Of a stretch of DNA of 64,000 nt, positions 11,451-21,259 are shown in pieces. A program made the translations under genes and the position numbers. The notes under the pieces were generated by a model that had not been told where the DNA came from, made no database searches, and saw only the letters and a list, made by a program, of their open reading frames with translations. Source of the stretch: Agapetus fuscipes (lineage: Eukaryota > Arthropoda > Insecta > Trichoptera > Glossosomatidae); contig OX637339.1 of NCBI GenBank assembly GCA_951799405.1, positions 8,184,001 through 8,248,000 on the forward strand, read 5' to 3'. Each line of letters starts with the position of its first letter. The stretch's first letter is position 1.

Positions 11451-11978
11451 TGACAGGGATTGTTCGAATGTTAATTAATAATGTTAATACCTACCTGATT
11501 GTGGCCAGGTAAAATAGATTGATGAATTCAATCCTTCCTCGCATTTTAAAATAAAAAAGTAAGAGTAAGGGAGAATGAGGGTGTTTGCCTTCCTTATCAA
11601 TTAAATCCCACCTTAAGACCAAAAAACTACCTTCTCAGTCTAGCGCTTAACGCTATGGACCTCTGATGAGAAGGTTCATGGTTTTAGTCAACAACAAAAC
11701 ACAAAAAATATAAGGTATTTATTTAATCGAAAAATAATGCTTTAATTGCTTGAAAATCCATTCATGATTCTTTATGACAAACAGTCACAAATGTTTATCC
11801 AACCGTACAACATTATGAGCATATTTTTGTACCAGGTTGAATATTTTGTAAATAAATAAAAATGTTTTAACTTTGTTTTGTTCAAATTTTTCTTATATTT
11901 CTTACCTTGTGATATATTATTGCGCTGATAAGCAATGACTGTGTTTGTAAGGGGTTCTTAAGCTGTAATTTACATATC

Positions 11979-12232
11979 GCTCCCCCAGTTCTTGTTTACC
12001 GTATACGCCAATCTTGTCAAATATGACTTTTTCATGCAGTTGTCTTATGAATCAAATTCTACACAATCTGAGCTAAGAAAAACCGTAAAACTCGATAATG
12101 TGAGAGTTTTTAAAAATATTTTTTAAATATTTTTTTTGTTTTTAAAAGACACATTGGTCCAGTACACATGCAAACATTGCTCATGTAAAATTTTCTCAAT
12201 GGCGTATACGGTAAACAAGAACTAAGGCAGCG
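11979..12232. mobile_element. MITE A, complete, 254 bp
   Basis: Inverted ends CGCTCCCCCAGTTCTTGTTT and, inverted, CGCTGCCTTAGTTCTTGTTT, followed by ACCGTATACGCCA on both sides. The core includes CTACACAATCTGAGCTAAG. Flanked by a direct 4-bp duplication ATAT (11975-11978 and 12233-12236). No coding capacity. The 4-bp duplication recurs with other sequences in the copies at 19407 and 34510, so the boundaries are well supported. Confidence 0.9.
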
Positions 12233-12236
12233 ATAT

Positions 12237-12890
12237 GCCACGCAAGCAAATGAATCATTTTTATTGATATCTTAATCTGAAGTACTTTATTTATTTAGTG
12301 TTCTCGATGATAATTAACTGAAAGCATTTTTAATATACCCATATGCCAGAAGTTCTCCACAACTGAAATCCGTGTACAATGTATGATGGGCGTGTCGTAC
12401 TTCAGTTTTGATTCCAAATTTGAATAATATGTAAAGCTTGCCCAGTAGTCCAATACAAAAACTTCAACCGAAAACCGCCCTTATAGTATAACACCTCAAT
12501 ACAAAATAAAGATCAAAATCCTTTAAAATTTCAAGCATATCAAGCGCGGAGGCACTTGGCTACCGTAGGCGATCAAACAAAAACGAGACGATACCTTCAT
12601 CCCTTTCTTTATACACATTTTCCTACGAGAGTGAAAGAGAAAATGGTTTTTATTAGATTGTTTTTAGTGTGGAGGGGATAATGGTGTAATGCGGTAGCCA
12701 ATCAGATGCGTAGTTCGGTAGTGGCATGTTGTTATACAATAAATAATTTTTAGTTTTGACTTCTGCCGGTAGAGCGAAAGAAATGGGCGTTATCGGAATT
12801 TGCATTTTCACAAAAGCACTACACTTATCGCGGATGGGAAATTGTATAGAAGAAGAAGAAAAATAAGATGTTCGGGTAGTTTTTTTTTAA
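12237..12890. other. No gene recognised
   Basis: Unique-looking AT-rich DNA with only short random frames. Confidence 0.4.
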
Positions 12891-12896
12891 ATATTG

Positions 12897-12965
12897 GCAG
12901 GCATTGTTTAGTGGTTGACGCTGCGGACGGATAATCGAAATATCGTGGGTTTGATTTCCAACTGA
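12897..12965 (+). mobile_element. tRNA-like SINE head, SINE-B related
   Basis: TTTAGTGGTTGACGCTGCGG followed by CGTGGGTTTGATTTCCAAC resembles A-box and B-box order. No acceptor stem can be folded, so it is not a tRNA gene. Confidence 0.45.
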
Positions 12966-13054
12966 GAACGAAAAAAAATCATACACTTTTCTGATATTCT
13001 GCAAAAAAAAGCAAAAGGACTAAAATTCGATTTCCCTAGAGGATGCCAAAACTA

Positions 13055-13238
13055 ATAATATTTCCCGTTTCTGTGTTTATTTCAAACCAAAAAAACAGTA
13101 TCCACAAGGTTTACTCAGGATTCACAAGAAATGTGAACCAGCCTCTTGGGAAGCTCGGGAACCCCCATTGTAACTGAAGTGATTGATGTACGGCCCATCC
13201 CATTACCTGCAAAAATAAATAGATTCCAAACGCCACAT
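13055..13238 (+). mobile_element. SINE-A body without head
   Basis: Starts at TTTCCCGTTTCTGTGTTTAT and runs through the CACAAGAAATG segment to GCCACATT. A second, complete SINE-A begins two bases later in the same direction. Confidence 0.8.
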
Positions 13239-13239
13239 T

Positions 13240-13555
13240 CGGTCGATAGCTCAGTTGGTAGAGTGCTTGTATTCCTTGCAGAGATCTCGGGTTTGAATCC
13301 ACCAATGGTATAAAAAATGATTTCCCGTTTCGGTGTTTATTTCAAGTCCAAAAAAAAACGATCAATTTTCACTCACCATTCCCAAGAAATGAGTACCAGC
13401 CGCTTCGGAAGCTAAGACACTCCCACTTCAACTAAAGTGGTTGACGTAATGCCATCTCCTCACATTTAAAGGTAAATAGATTCCACACGCCACATGCGAT
13501 CCCTTTGGAAGCAAGGCGGTAATACGTTGTATTATATGTGCAGTTTTGTTACAAC
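13240..13555 (+). mobile_element. SINE-A, full length
   Basis: Head GGTCGATAGCTCAGTTGGTA, B-box GGGTTTGAATCCACC, body and CACATGCGATCCCTTTGG end. Head-to-tail with the previous copy, suggesting insertion at the same site or a dimer. Confidence 0.85.
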
Positions 13556-14044
13556 ATCTATTCACTCAGCCCCAAAGGTATCGAAAGGAGTAAGTTCTAT
13601 GTTCAAGAAGAAAAATAAGAAGTTGAACCATGTGTTTGGGTTAACCACACGCGTCTTTTAGTTTGTTTGCTTGTTTGCCATGTTCCGGCATGCGTTGGAA
13701 TTCAGAGTGCCGAGATTGGTATGGCTTGGAATGCAGGGGTCCAATTTTACACCTAGCGACATTATTTAAGCTATCTTTAAAGATTTTTTTCCAACACAAA
13801 TAAAGGATTGCAGAGCTCTGAAGAAGTTACTAACAGCATTAAAATTATTCCCTTCAGTAACCCAATTTTGCTAGCACGGCTAGCCGCAGAATTTAAGCAA
13901 TATTGTTCGATTTTTACCAATACAAATACACTTTAAACACACACTCCCATATTTGTGTGCCCAGCACTCATTGAGAAATCCCAAAAATAGCTAATTACGA
14001 AATGTAGGGAAAACTATTTTTTAGCACTTGTATCTATATAATCT

Positions 14045-14195
14045 ATAATATACTAAAGTTGCAAATATATATAATACTCGTATTTAAGTTACATATTCGC
14101 GCTTACAAATGCCGCATGTGGACTTACAAAATAAGAATCCAATTTCAAATGAACATAAGCCATGCAACGCTGACCTTCCCTGAAACAGGGGTAAC
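14045..14195 (-). mobile_element. Family C fragment
   Basis: Inverse of the GCATTTGTAAGCGCGAA and GTTCATTTGAAATTGG segments, starting next to AAGTTGCAAATATATATAA. It breaks off in the CCTTCCCTGAAACAGGGGTA region. Confidence 0.75.
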
Positions 14196-14199
14196 TGTC

Positions 14200-14900
14200 A
14201 ATAAGAACGAATGCTTGTGATCGTTTTTTGTGAGATGCTGTAGCTAAGGATCTTTAAGTGAACTTTACAATTTTCCTCCAGTGCACTTTCACTTTGACAT
14301 GGTTCCATTTTAGTTTTTTGACGCGGTTGTTGTGTCAACTTAGTGTTTTTCTATGGCACTTCTCTCAACCCTCACTGTCGATGCTATCTGTCACTCATTC
14401 TTCTCGTTTTCTACTAAACTCGTACGAACGCAAGCCGTAAACATTTTATAAAATTTTATCCCTTTGATATCTATCTCCCTTACATATGCTTTCCACATAC
14501 ATTCAATGCATCCATCTCCCTTGTACGCGATAATCGCAAAAGTGGCAGTTATTGAAATCTTGGTCCAGAACATTGGAGCACGGCATGCGCTGGAATGCGA
14601 CAAGGTACCGCGCGGTACCCTCTTATGTTCAACACGACCACACTATGTGGTCAGGGCGTGCAGCCACGGGTAGGTTCCCGCATACTTATATTGTGTCCTA
14701 TTAGATTAGGTTACATCGATCCACTTACTTTCAGCATCACAGGCACACCTCTGACCTGAACGGTTTTGCAGGGCTGGATTAAGACAGTTTAAGCGGTACC
14801 TACGACCGCACAGGGCCTCCGAATCCTAGAGGCCTCCAAGTTAAAGTATAGCAAAATATACTATAAACGCAACTAAGCTACAAACAGAGTGTAAGTTCTT
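14200..14900. other. No gene recognised
   Basis: Two overlapping short frames on opposite strands (14391-14603 minus, 14464-14673 plus) shadow each other and match no family I know. Confidence 0.35.
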
Positions 14901-14914
14901 GCCTGCGTTATCCT

Positions 14915-15118
14915 CAAAGGGATCCCAATTGCTGCGAGGCTGGATGGACCTTTTGTGACCGGTTTTTGGTAAAGGCAATGAATTTTTCACCCAGCGAAGA
15001 GCATTTTTGAAAGTATAAATCGTATATTTGTTGAGCTCCGCCGGGATTCGAGCCCATACCTTCCAATTTACGAAATTAAAAAAATCCAAAGCGTTACCAC
15101 TAGACTACGGACCGGTCT
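14915..15118 (-). mobile_element. SINE-B, 3' truncated
   Basis: Minus-strand head GACCGGTCCGTAGTCTAGTG, B-box-like GGCTCGAATCCC, body to GGTCACAAAAGGTCCATCCA. The outer 3' segment is missing. Confidence 0.85.
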
Positions 15119-15299
15119 TTGCATACAAAAGTAAAATGAATTTGTTTTCTTTCCAATAGCAGTGAAAATACACATTTTTTTAAGTGAAGTTTTTTTTTTT
15201 ATGTTCTTTTTAAGTTGACAAATATCATTTGCCTTCTGAGATCTGTTGCCGTGGAGTTGAACTGACGGAGCTGGAGCTTTCACCCATATTTGCGATGGG

Positions 15300-15580
15300 A
15301 TTCTTCAGAATCATAATGGGTCAAACATTTCACCCATATCTGCGAAGGTCTTCTTTGGCGTGATTATGATGAAACGTGCAAGAAGTATGTAACTGAGAAG
15401 TAAGAAAAACATTAAGAACTTGTAGAACAGGAGAAGACGTTAGATCAAATGGTAAATTTTTGGGTCGCAGTTGAAAGGAATTTGAGATATGCATTTGGGG
15501 AAAGATGACAATAGGCATCAAGAAAAGGTGTTGCTGGAAGAAGCAGAAAGAAGGGAGCTTATAAGTCACACTTTGAAGAG
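15300..15580. other. No gene recognised
   Basis: The minus-strand frame 15330-15569 has no recognised motif. CACCCATATTTGCGA at 15281 and CACCCATATCTGCGA at 15331 form a short direct repeat. Confidence 0.3.
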
Positions 15581-15661
15581 AAAATCTAACTAATGGGAGA
15601 CTTTATTAAATTTAGCACTATTTTTAGCAACACCTCTGAGGGAAAATCTTGGAAAGACAAA

Positions 15662-15890
15662 TAAAAGGTCACCAAAAAACTTCATACTTACAGGGTTTGA
15701 AGCGGGTCATGAATGTCTCATGTTATTCGCAGCTCAAGAGAATAGCAACCAAAAGATAAGGATCAATCAGCAGAAAGAGGTCACCAAAAAACTTCATATT
15801 TCTATGTAGGATTTGAAGCGGCTCGTGGATGTCTCGTCCTATTCGTAGTTCAAAAGGTTGGCAACCAACAGAGAAAGATAGCTGGCACAA
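15662..15890. repeat. Direct repeat, about 115-bp unit, 2 copies
   Basis: GGTCACCAAAAAACTTCATA occurs at about 15667 and 15779. Each is followed by a GATTTGAAGCGG-like block and a block on ATTCGYAGYTCAA. Possibly decayed retroelement sequence. Confidence 0.65.
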
Positions 15891-15899
15891 TAAGGCACT

Positions 15900-17915
15900 G
15901 CTTTTAGAGGATTATGACGATGAGGGTCGCAGTGTAAAGGCGTGCAAGGCACAGCTACACTAAGGACAAGCTCCGCACAATCGTCTGCCCTTCAGCGGAT
16001 ACGGACACAGAGTGCAGCGATAAATAAGTGAGGGCGATAACAAAACCAAGACCAAATTATGCGCAGCCAACATGGTGGGGATAAAGAAGAGAGTTGCTGA
16101 GTTAGTAACTCTTCGAAACGCACTCTCGAGAGTCTGTGGCGGTTCATTGTCTTCTTTTCTTTAAAATGGGTTTTTATTAGGCTAGTTTGATATAACGAGG
16201 AAAGGGATGAATGCATTGAAAGAAAGCAAGCGTAAGTGAAGCAGATAAAATTTGACAGGCGTTGATGAAACGTTTATTGCTTGCGTGAGTAGGTAGAATC
16301 TCAACTGCGAGGTTTAAAATATGGGTAGGTTGATACGTATGCCAGTGTGCAAATTCTATTCACTCTCTCTTAAAAACTCTGCCAGAGACACCATCAAAAT
16401 ATTAGCGAATGAAGAAACGTCGTAGGAAGCAACTCGGAAAAACAGATCAGAGAGTCTAATCTAATGCGTCGAAGATTATAAAAAGACGAGCATGTAAGAA
16501 AATCTTCTTTTTATATTTGTAGAATTTTACTGGCCCTATTTTGCAAGGTACTAAATCTGATGGGATTCGAAAAATTCTGTGGATAAATGCAATTAGATAA
16601 AACAAAAGAAATATGTACTTTACAATGGTCTTTTTTTCTTTTTTCAAAAAAGATGAATTACAATTGATTTTTTTTCAGTCGGATTTACACTTGCTCATTT
16701 CACTCTCCGTTATTGCAAGCTCAATGCAGTTGATCCTCCGTTCCTTGCAGAGATCGGCAAGTCAGCAATAATAATATACGCAGTGATTTATCGTTAGGTA
16801 TAAAAGCCGGGCCCGAGAGTGGATGAGCGACAGGTGGTAAATTCTGGCGCCTCACAGCAATACCTGCAAACGTGGATCAGCGGTTTTTAATTGTAAATGT
16901 GATTGATCCAATCCAGAACCTGTAATAGTTTATCGATCAGACGCAAGTAAAGTAAATAAAAAAAAAACCCTGCGCCAAATATTAATAAATTGATACGCCA
17001 ATTTCCTTTAATATTCTTCCTCAGCTTTTCTTAGTCCACTCCTGGAAGTAACAAAGAGAATTGGAGGAAGGAACAAAGAGCCTACTTAGGAAATCTGAGA
17101 TGAAAACGCACGCGCCATTGCTGGGAAAACATTGAGAGACTGATTAAAAAACTCGGAATTCAGAGGCATGTGAGACACTGAGGACATCGTCAGATGTAAT
17201 AGGAACAGGAGATGGTTCTGGAGGGACCACGTGGACCGCATGGATGAAAGTAGGCCAACTCTGAGCATAGGCAGTCAGCGTCTACGAGGCTAACCACCCG
17301 AAAGATGGAAGAACAGCTGATTTTCTGCATCACAAGAGGAAATGGACAATAAGAATAAATGAAGTACGTTAAAAAACAAAGATGTTCCAGTCGTCATAAG
17401 TAGAAAAGTATCTGCAATTTAAATTACTCGTCACTCGCATGGTTATTGGCGACATTGGACGCATACAATATCATCTTGCAGCACGGCATATAATATCAGC
17501 CGATCACTTTAATAACTTTATTGCAAGCATCTAGAGTTACCTTTATTTGTTTCGATAAATAAAACAAACGCAAACGATGATTCCGAGCAGGAAACAAATT
17601 GCAATAAAGGTGTTTGTATCGCGGGCGTGCATGTACTCGCTGCCTCTACACGCTGACCGTCCTGACCTTATCTCTGCGCTACAAATTTTACATATAAAGT
17701 GAAAAATACCTAAGCATGGACGAACTTTAAACTACCAAACTTGGTTTGGAAGTTTTCGTGTGGATGTTAGTTTTTGTAAAACAATTTTTTTTTCACTAAA
17801 ATTAAGCATCAAACTGACCAACTATCTAATTCAAAACGGTTAAGTGTAAGCTATTACTACTTCAGATAAATGTGTAAAAATAGTAGAGTGCATGTAAGAC
17901 CGGTTAATACCTCAG
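15900..17915. other. Mostly unrecognised DNA
   Basis: Apart from the LINE remnant near 17200 I see no gene, array or inverted-repeat element. Short frames at 15992-16216, 16456-16647 and 17086-17268 are probably random or antisense to old repeats. Confidence 0.35.
17195..17265 (+). pseudogene. Short LINE reverse-transcriptase C-terminal remnant
   Basis: In plus frame from 17201 the translation includes RWFWRDHVDRMDESRP. This resembles the conserved RW-x-GHV-x-RM signature near the end of many non-LTR retrotransposon ORF2 proteins. Flanks do not extend the match. Confidence 0.5.
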
Positions 17916-17917
17916 TT

Positions 17918-18248
17918 GTTCGGTCGATAGCTCAGTTGGTAGAGTGCTTGCATTCCATGCCGTGAGCGCGGGTTCGAATCCCACCGAGGGTGTCAGAAAT
18001 GATTTCCCATTTCGGTGTTTAATTCAAACCCCAAAATAAAATACCGGCAAGGTTTACTCAGCCTTCACAAGAAATAAGTACCAGCACTCTCGGGAGCTGG
18101 GAAACCTCCACTTCAACTGAAGTGGTTGGCGTAAGGCCGGCCCCCTTACCTGTAAAAATAAATAGGTTCAACTCGCCACATGCGACCCCTTCGGGGATAA
18201 CGCGGCAAGAAGTTACACTATATGTGTAGCTTAGTTGCGTAGACCGCT
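17918..18248 (+). mobile_element. SINE-A, full length (best copy)
   Basis: Head GGTCGATAGCTCAGTTGGTA with A-box, B-box GGTTCGAATCCC, then TTTCGGTGTTT, CCGGCAAGGTTTACTCAGCC, the GGAGCTGGGAAACC block and the TTGGCGTAAGGCCGGC block. It ends with a tail close to ACTATATGTGTAGCTTAGTT. I used it as the reference for all other SINE-A calls. Confidence 0.9.
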
Positions 18249-18354
18249 TGCGTTCAATGTCAAAGACTAGGCCTCAATCCCCACCAAACGGAATTGAATG
18301 CAAGTATTCTACAAATTGAGCTAACAACCAGAATTGTTTCGAGCTTGTTTGTCT

Positions 18355-18527
18355 CTAAAAAGCGCCAATTCTCAAGTAAGACTGCTGTAAATCTGAATGA
18401 ATTTTCTCTCGAACTGAGCGAGGAGCATTTTTGAAAGTTAGTATATAAATATTTGTTGTGCTCCGCTGGGAATCGTTTTCACGATCTTCCGATTGCAGCG
18501 TCAACCACTAGACTATGAACCGTTCAG
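18355..18527 (-). mobile_element. SINE-B, internally decayed
   Basis: GCCAATTCTCAAGTAAGAC, TTTTGAAAGT and GTGCTCCGCTGGGAATCG in minus orientation, ending with GACTATGAACCG, the mutated head. Confidence 0.75.
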
Positions 18528-18828
18528 TGACATATTTTTATGATTATTTTACTTTGTAAGTAGGCATGTTCTTTACGCGCTGACGACGCGATCGCTCCTG
18601 ATAGTCAAGTACGTGCATAACACCTTCGAATGCAATACGCACATAATATGAAAGCAATAACACACATTGAACACCTTCAGCTCATGTTCTACTTTACCTT
18701 TATGAGAGTATGCACCTACTTAGCTTTTATAGTACGAGTAGTATACGAACATTTTTAGCTTATTTTTGTAAGAATAATGATGCTTAGACTTGTCGTGATT
18801 ATGTGCCATACAATCTAAAAGTTCAAAT

Positions 18829-19000
18829 GGGGCGTCCACACGCTTGCCAACCATTCACAAGTCAAGCGCACAGTGTGTCGTCTAGAACATGCTAGCTGGA
18901 CAAAAATTTGTCTAATGGACTAATTTTGTCCAGCTAGCATGTTCTAGACGACACACTGTGCGCTTGACTTGTGAATGGTTGGCAAGCGTGTGGACGCCCC
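18829..19000. repeat. Perfect 77-bp-arm inverted repeat (hairpin), copy 1
   Basis: Arms 18829-18905 and 18924-19000 pair without mismatch around an 18-base loop (18906-18923). The outer ends are GGGGCGTCCACACGC and its inverse. The inner part of the left arm (from 18863) is also the left edge of the 2389-bp direct duplication. It could be a very short fold-back element. No target duplication is obvious. Confidence 0.9.
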
Positions 19001-19100
19001 AAAAGGTTATCTATGATTTTGTAGAATTAGTTTTACGAAAATTATTCCCTGTATTTCGATATAAGTATTTATCTCATTCCAAAAAGAAATCCTTGACAAT

Positions 19101-19360
19101 CCAGTTGATAGCTCAGTTGGTAGAGTTCATTTTTTCCATACCCTCTGGCTAGGATTCAATCGCTTTCAGAGGTATCAGAAATAGTAACGTGTTTATTTCA
19201 ATCCTAAAAATAAATACCGGCAAGGTTTACTCAGCCTTCATAACAAATGAGTACCACCCCCCTCGGGAGCTGGTAAACCTCAATTCAACTGAAGTATCTG
19301 ATGTAGCACAGGTTCGTTACCTGTAAAAATAAATAAGTTCCACTCGTCACATGCGGAAGT
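19101..19360 (+). mobile_element. SINE-A in duplication copy 1 (second copy 21498-21757)
   Basis: Head TTGATAGCTCAGTTGGTAGA. The B-box is weak. Body CCGGCAAGGTTTACTCAGCC and GGGAGCTGGTAAACCTC. Confidence 0.85.
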
Positions 19361-19382
19361 TCACAGCTAAAAATTACAAAGT

Positions 19383-19690
19383 AGCCCAGTTAATAGCTCA
19401 GCTTGTCGTTCCCCCAGTGCTTGTTTGGCTTATCTACCAATTGATTCAAAGATAACCTTTCATGAATTTGTCATCCTACACAATCTGAGCTAAGAAAAAC
19501 ATGTATGTGAGAGATGTTTTAGATATTTTTAAATTCAATTTCCATTTAAGACACATCGTACACATACACACATAAGGTAAGATAAGACTAAGACATAAGA
19601 TAAGACTATCAAGCATAAAGGTGACGTTGTAGAATGCTTGCTTTCCATGCCCTCTGTCCAGGGTTTGATCCCCCACAATGGTGTCAGAAA
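19383..19690 (+). mobile_element. SINE-A head split by MITE A (second copy 21780-22087)
   Basis: The first part ends in TAATAGCTCAGCTTGT (19391-19406). The head resumes at 19627 with TTGTAGAATGCTTGC and a B-box-like GGGTTTGATCCCCC. The split falls inside the A-box. Confidence 0.8.
19407..19626. mobile_element. MITE A in SINE-A head (second copy 21804-22023)
   Basis: The ends CGTTCCCCCAGTGCTTGTTT and GCATAAAGGTGACG are diverged family A termini. The core has CTACACAATCTGAGCTAAG. Flanked by a TTGT 4-bp direct duplication (19403-19406 and 19627-19630). Confidence 0.8.
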
Positions 19691-19885
19691 TAATTACCTA
19701 CAAGTTGTGTTTGAAGTTAATACTCATGGTGATTGTAGCAACCCAGTGTTTCATGCGAACTCTACTTCCGAGGTTATTTTGGTTGGAGGAAAGCACGGCC
19801 AGTTAGCTATGGTCGTAAATACATCAGAAATGTAAGCAAAAAGCTCTTCTTTAAGTGCTCTGTCGGGTCACCTCGCCGAACGTAT

Positions 19886-20316
19886 TGTAATGTTAATAGT
19901 AGATGAATATAGGTATACATCGTAGGTAGTAATAGTTATTATAGCATTATGTTAAAAGTAGGTTAATATAGGTGTACACCGTAGGTAGCAATAGACCTAA
20001 GAAATCTAGAAATTAAATGATCCTTTTGTAGTCTCGAACTTGGTAGAATATTCGGGAATGTGCTGGCAAAATTAGTCACTGGAAAGTACTGTCTGTGAAG
20101 TATATAAGGCGGAGAATTGAGTGTGCTAAGCCAGTGCGATAGTTGGCTTTGATTGGAAGAGTGTAAGCGATACTAAACTGTGGAAAATAAATTTGTGTTA
20201 CCAAAAGGGTTAAAAATAAATATAAATTTGTAGAAATAAATTAAGTGTAAATAAAGATCCTGAAATAAGACCTGTGTGTTTTAATTTATAGACTTTTCGA
20301 ACCTAACAACATTACA
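19886..20316 (+). mobile_element. Solo LTR, 431 bp (copy 1)
   Basis: Terminal inverted repeat TGTAATGTT...AACATTACA, the TG..CA pattern of LTR retrotransposons. Directly flanked by the 4-bp duplication GTAT (19882-19885 and 20317-20320). It contains a TATA-like GTATATAAGGC near 20100 and AATAAA polyadenylation-like signals near 20250. No internal region or second LTR is adjacent, so this is a solo LTR, probably Ty3/gypsy type given the 4-bp duplication (inference). Confidence 0.85.
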
Positions 20317-20394
20317 GTATCTATGTCCTACGCCGCTTAAAGTAGCTCCTCCACACTTCGGATGCTGGTTTACTCCCTTATATTTGCCGGCCAA

Positions 20395-20562
20395 GGCTGG
20401 AAGTCTCATCGCCACGGTGATTCTTACCTACCGAATATCGGTAATATTTGTATGAATATCTGTCAATCCAAGATGGCCGCAAGTAAACAGCTGATTAGTA
20501 TTCATACAAATATTACTGATATTCGGTAGGTAAGAATTACCGCGATGAAGAGACTTCCAGCC
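20395..20562. mobile_element. MITE E, copy 1 (second copy 22792-22959)
   Basis: Inverted arms of about 65 bp starting GGCTGGAAGTCTC, with TTCTTACCTACCGAATATCG and AATATTTGTATGAAT. The centre is AAGATGGCCGCAAGTAAACA. A diverged copy lies at 59408-59575. Confidence 0.85.
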
Positions 20563-20689
20563 CAGGACATCAGTCTCCTACAGGGCCCTCGTGATTCTTC
20601 CCTTTTCCCCATCTATATAGGATGAAGAAAGTGGTAGGTTCTTTTCCGCACGCAGTATATGCACCAGGGGGATGGGAACAGCACAGTGA

Positions 20690-21055
20690 CAAAGCAACAC
20701 ATGGCATCACGTCACATGATTTAACATCACATGACAAAACATCACAGAAAATACACCATAAAGACAAAACAACACAAGGACAAAAGATCACAGTATATGC
20801 CCCAGGGTGACAGGATAGAACAGCACAGACATAGCGTCACATGACAGAACATTACAGAAAATACATCACATTGACAAAACAACACAATGACAAAACATCA
20901 CATGACATAAACTCACATACCTAAAACAGAACATACCATAAATGTCAAATGAAAAACATCACATGTTTCTCGTGATGTTTTGTTATGTGATGTTCTCTCA
21001 TGTGATATTTTGTTGTCTAAATTCATGTGACCTTATGTCATTTGTTGTTTTTTCA
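20690..21055. repeat. TGATGT-type minisatellite with strand switch (copy 1)
   Basis: Repeats of CATCACATGACAAAA run along the plus strand to about 20965. The motif then continues in inverse form (GTGATGTTTTGTTATGTGAT) to 21050, so the two halves could fold together. It gives spurious open frames on both strands. Copy 2 lies at 23087-23452. Confidence 0.85.
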
Positions 21056-21259
21056 CTTTGCCGTTCTAACATAGAATCATTTTAAATCCTCTCTTTGTAT
21101 GTTAATTTTTATTTGTTGTCTCTTAATATAGTTTATAAATAATATCCACGAGCTTTGACCAGAACTTCAGCATCATTAAAAAGTAAGTCATTGTTTTAAT
21201 ATTAATAATTATACAATAATATTAATAAGACATTGTAAGAGGTCAACGCGCCTTGTAGC

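Larger units (their letters stand above)
18863..21251. repeat. 2389-bp direct duplication, copy 1
   Basis: Repeats at an offset of 2397 bases. Everything I compared is identical except the hairpin loop. The only bases between the copies are the eight at 21252-21259. Contents in order: hairpin, SINE-A, split SINE-A head with MITE A, solo LTR, MITE E, minisatellite. Confidence 0.95.

Noticed and set aside
17918..17995. A functional tRNA gene at the SINE-A head
   Set aside because: The A-box and B-box are good, but the sequence recurs about 20 times fused to the same 240-bp body and lacks a clean acceptor stem. It is a SINE head.
18829..19000. Viral hairpin telomere or parvovirus-like terminal repeat
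   Set aside because: The flipped loop is reminiscent of flip/flop ends, but there is no replication or capsid gene nearby. A fold-back element or rearrangement hairpin is simpler.
20690..21055. A CRISPR-like array
   Set aside because: Units are degenerate, too short and without unique spacers. This is animal DNA and the array is a minisatellite.
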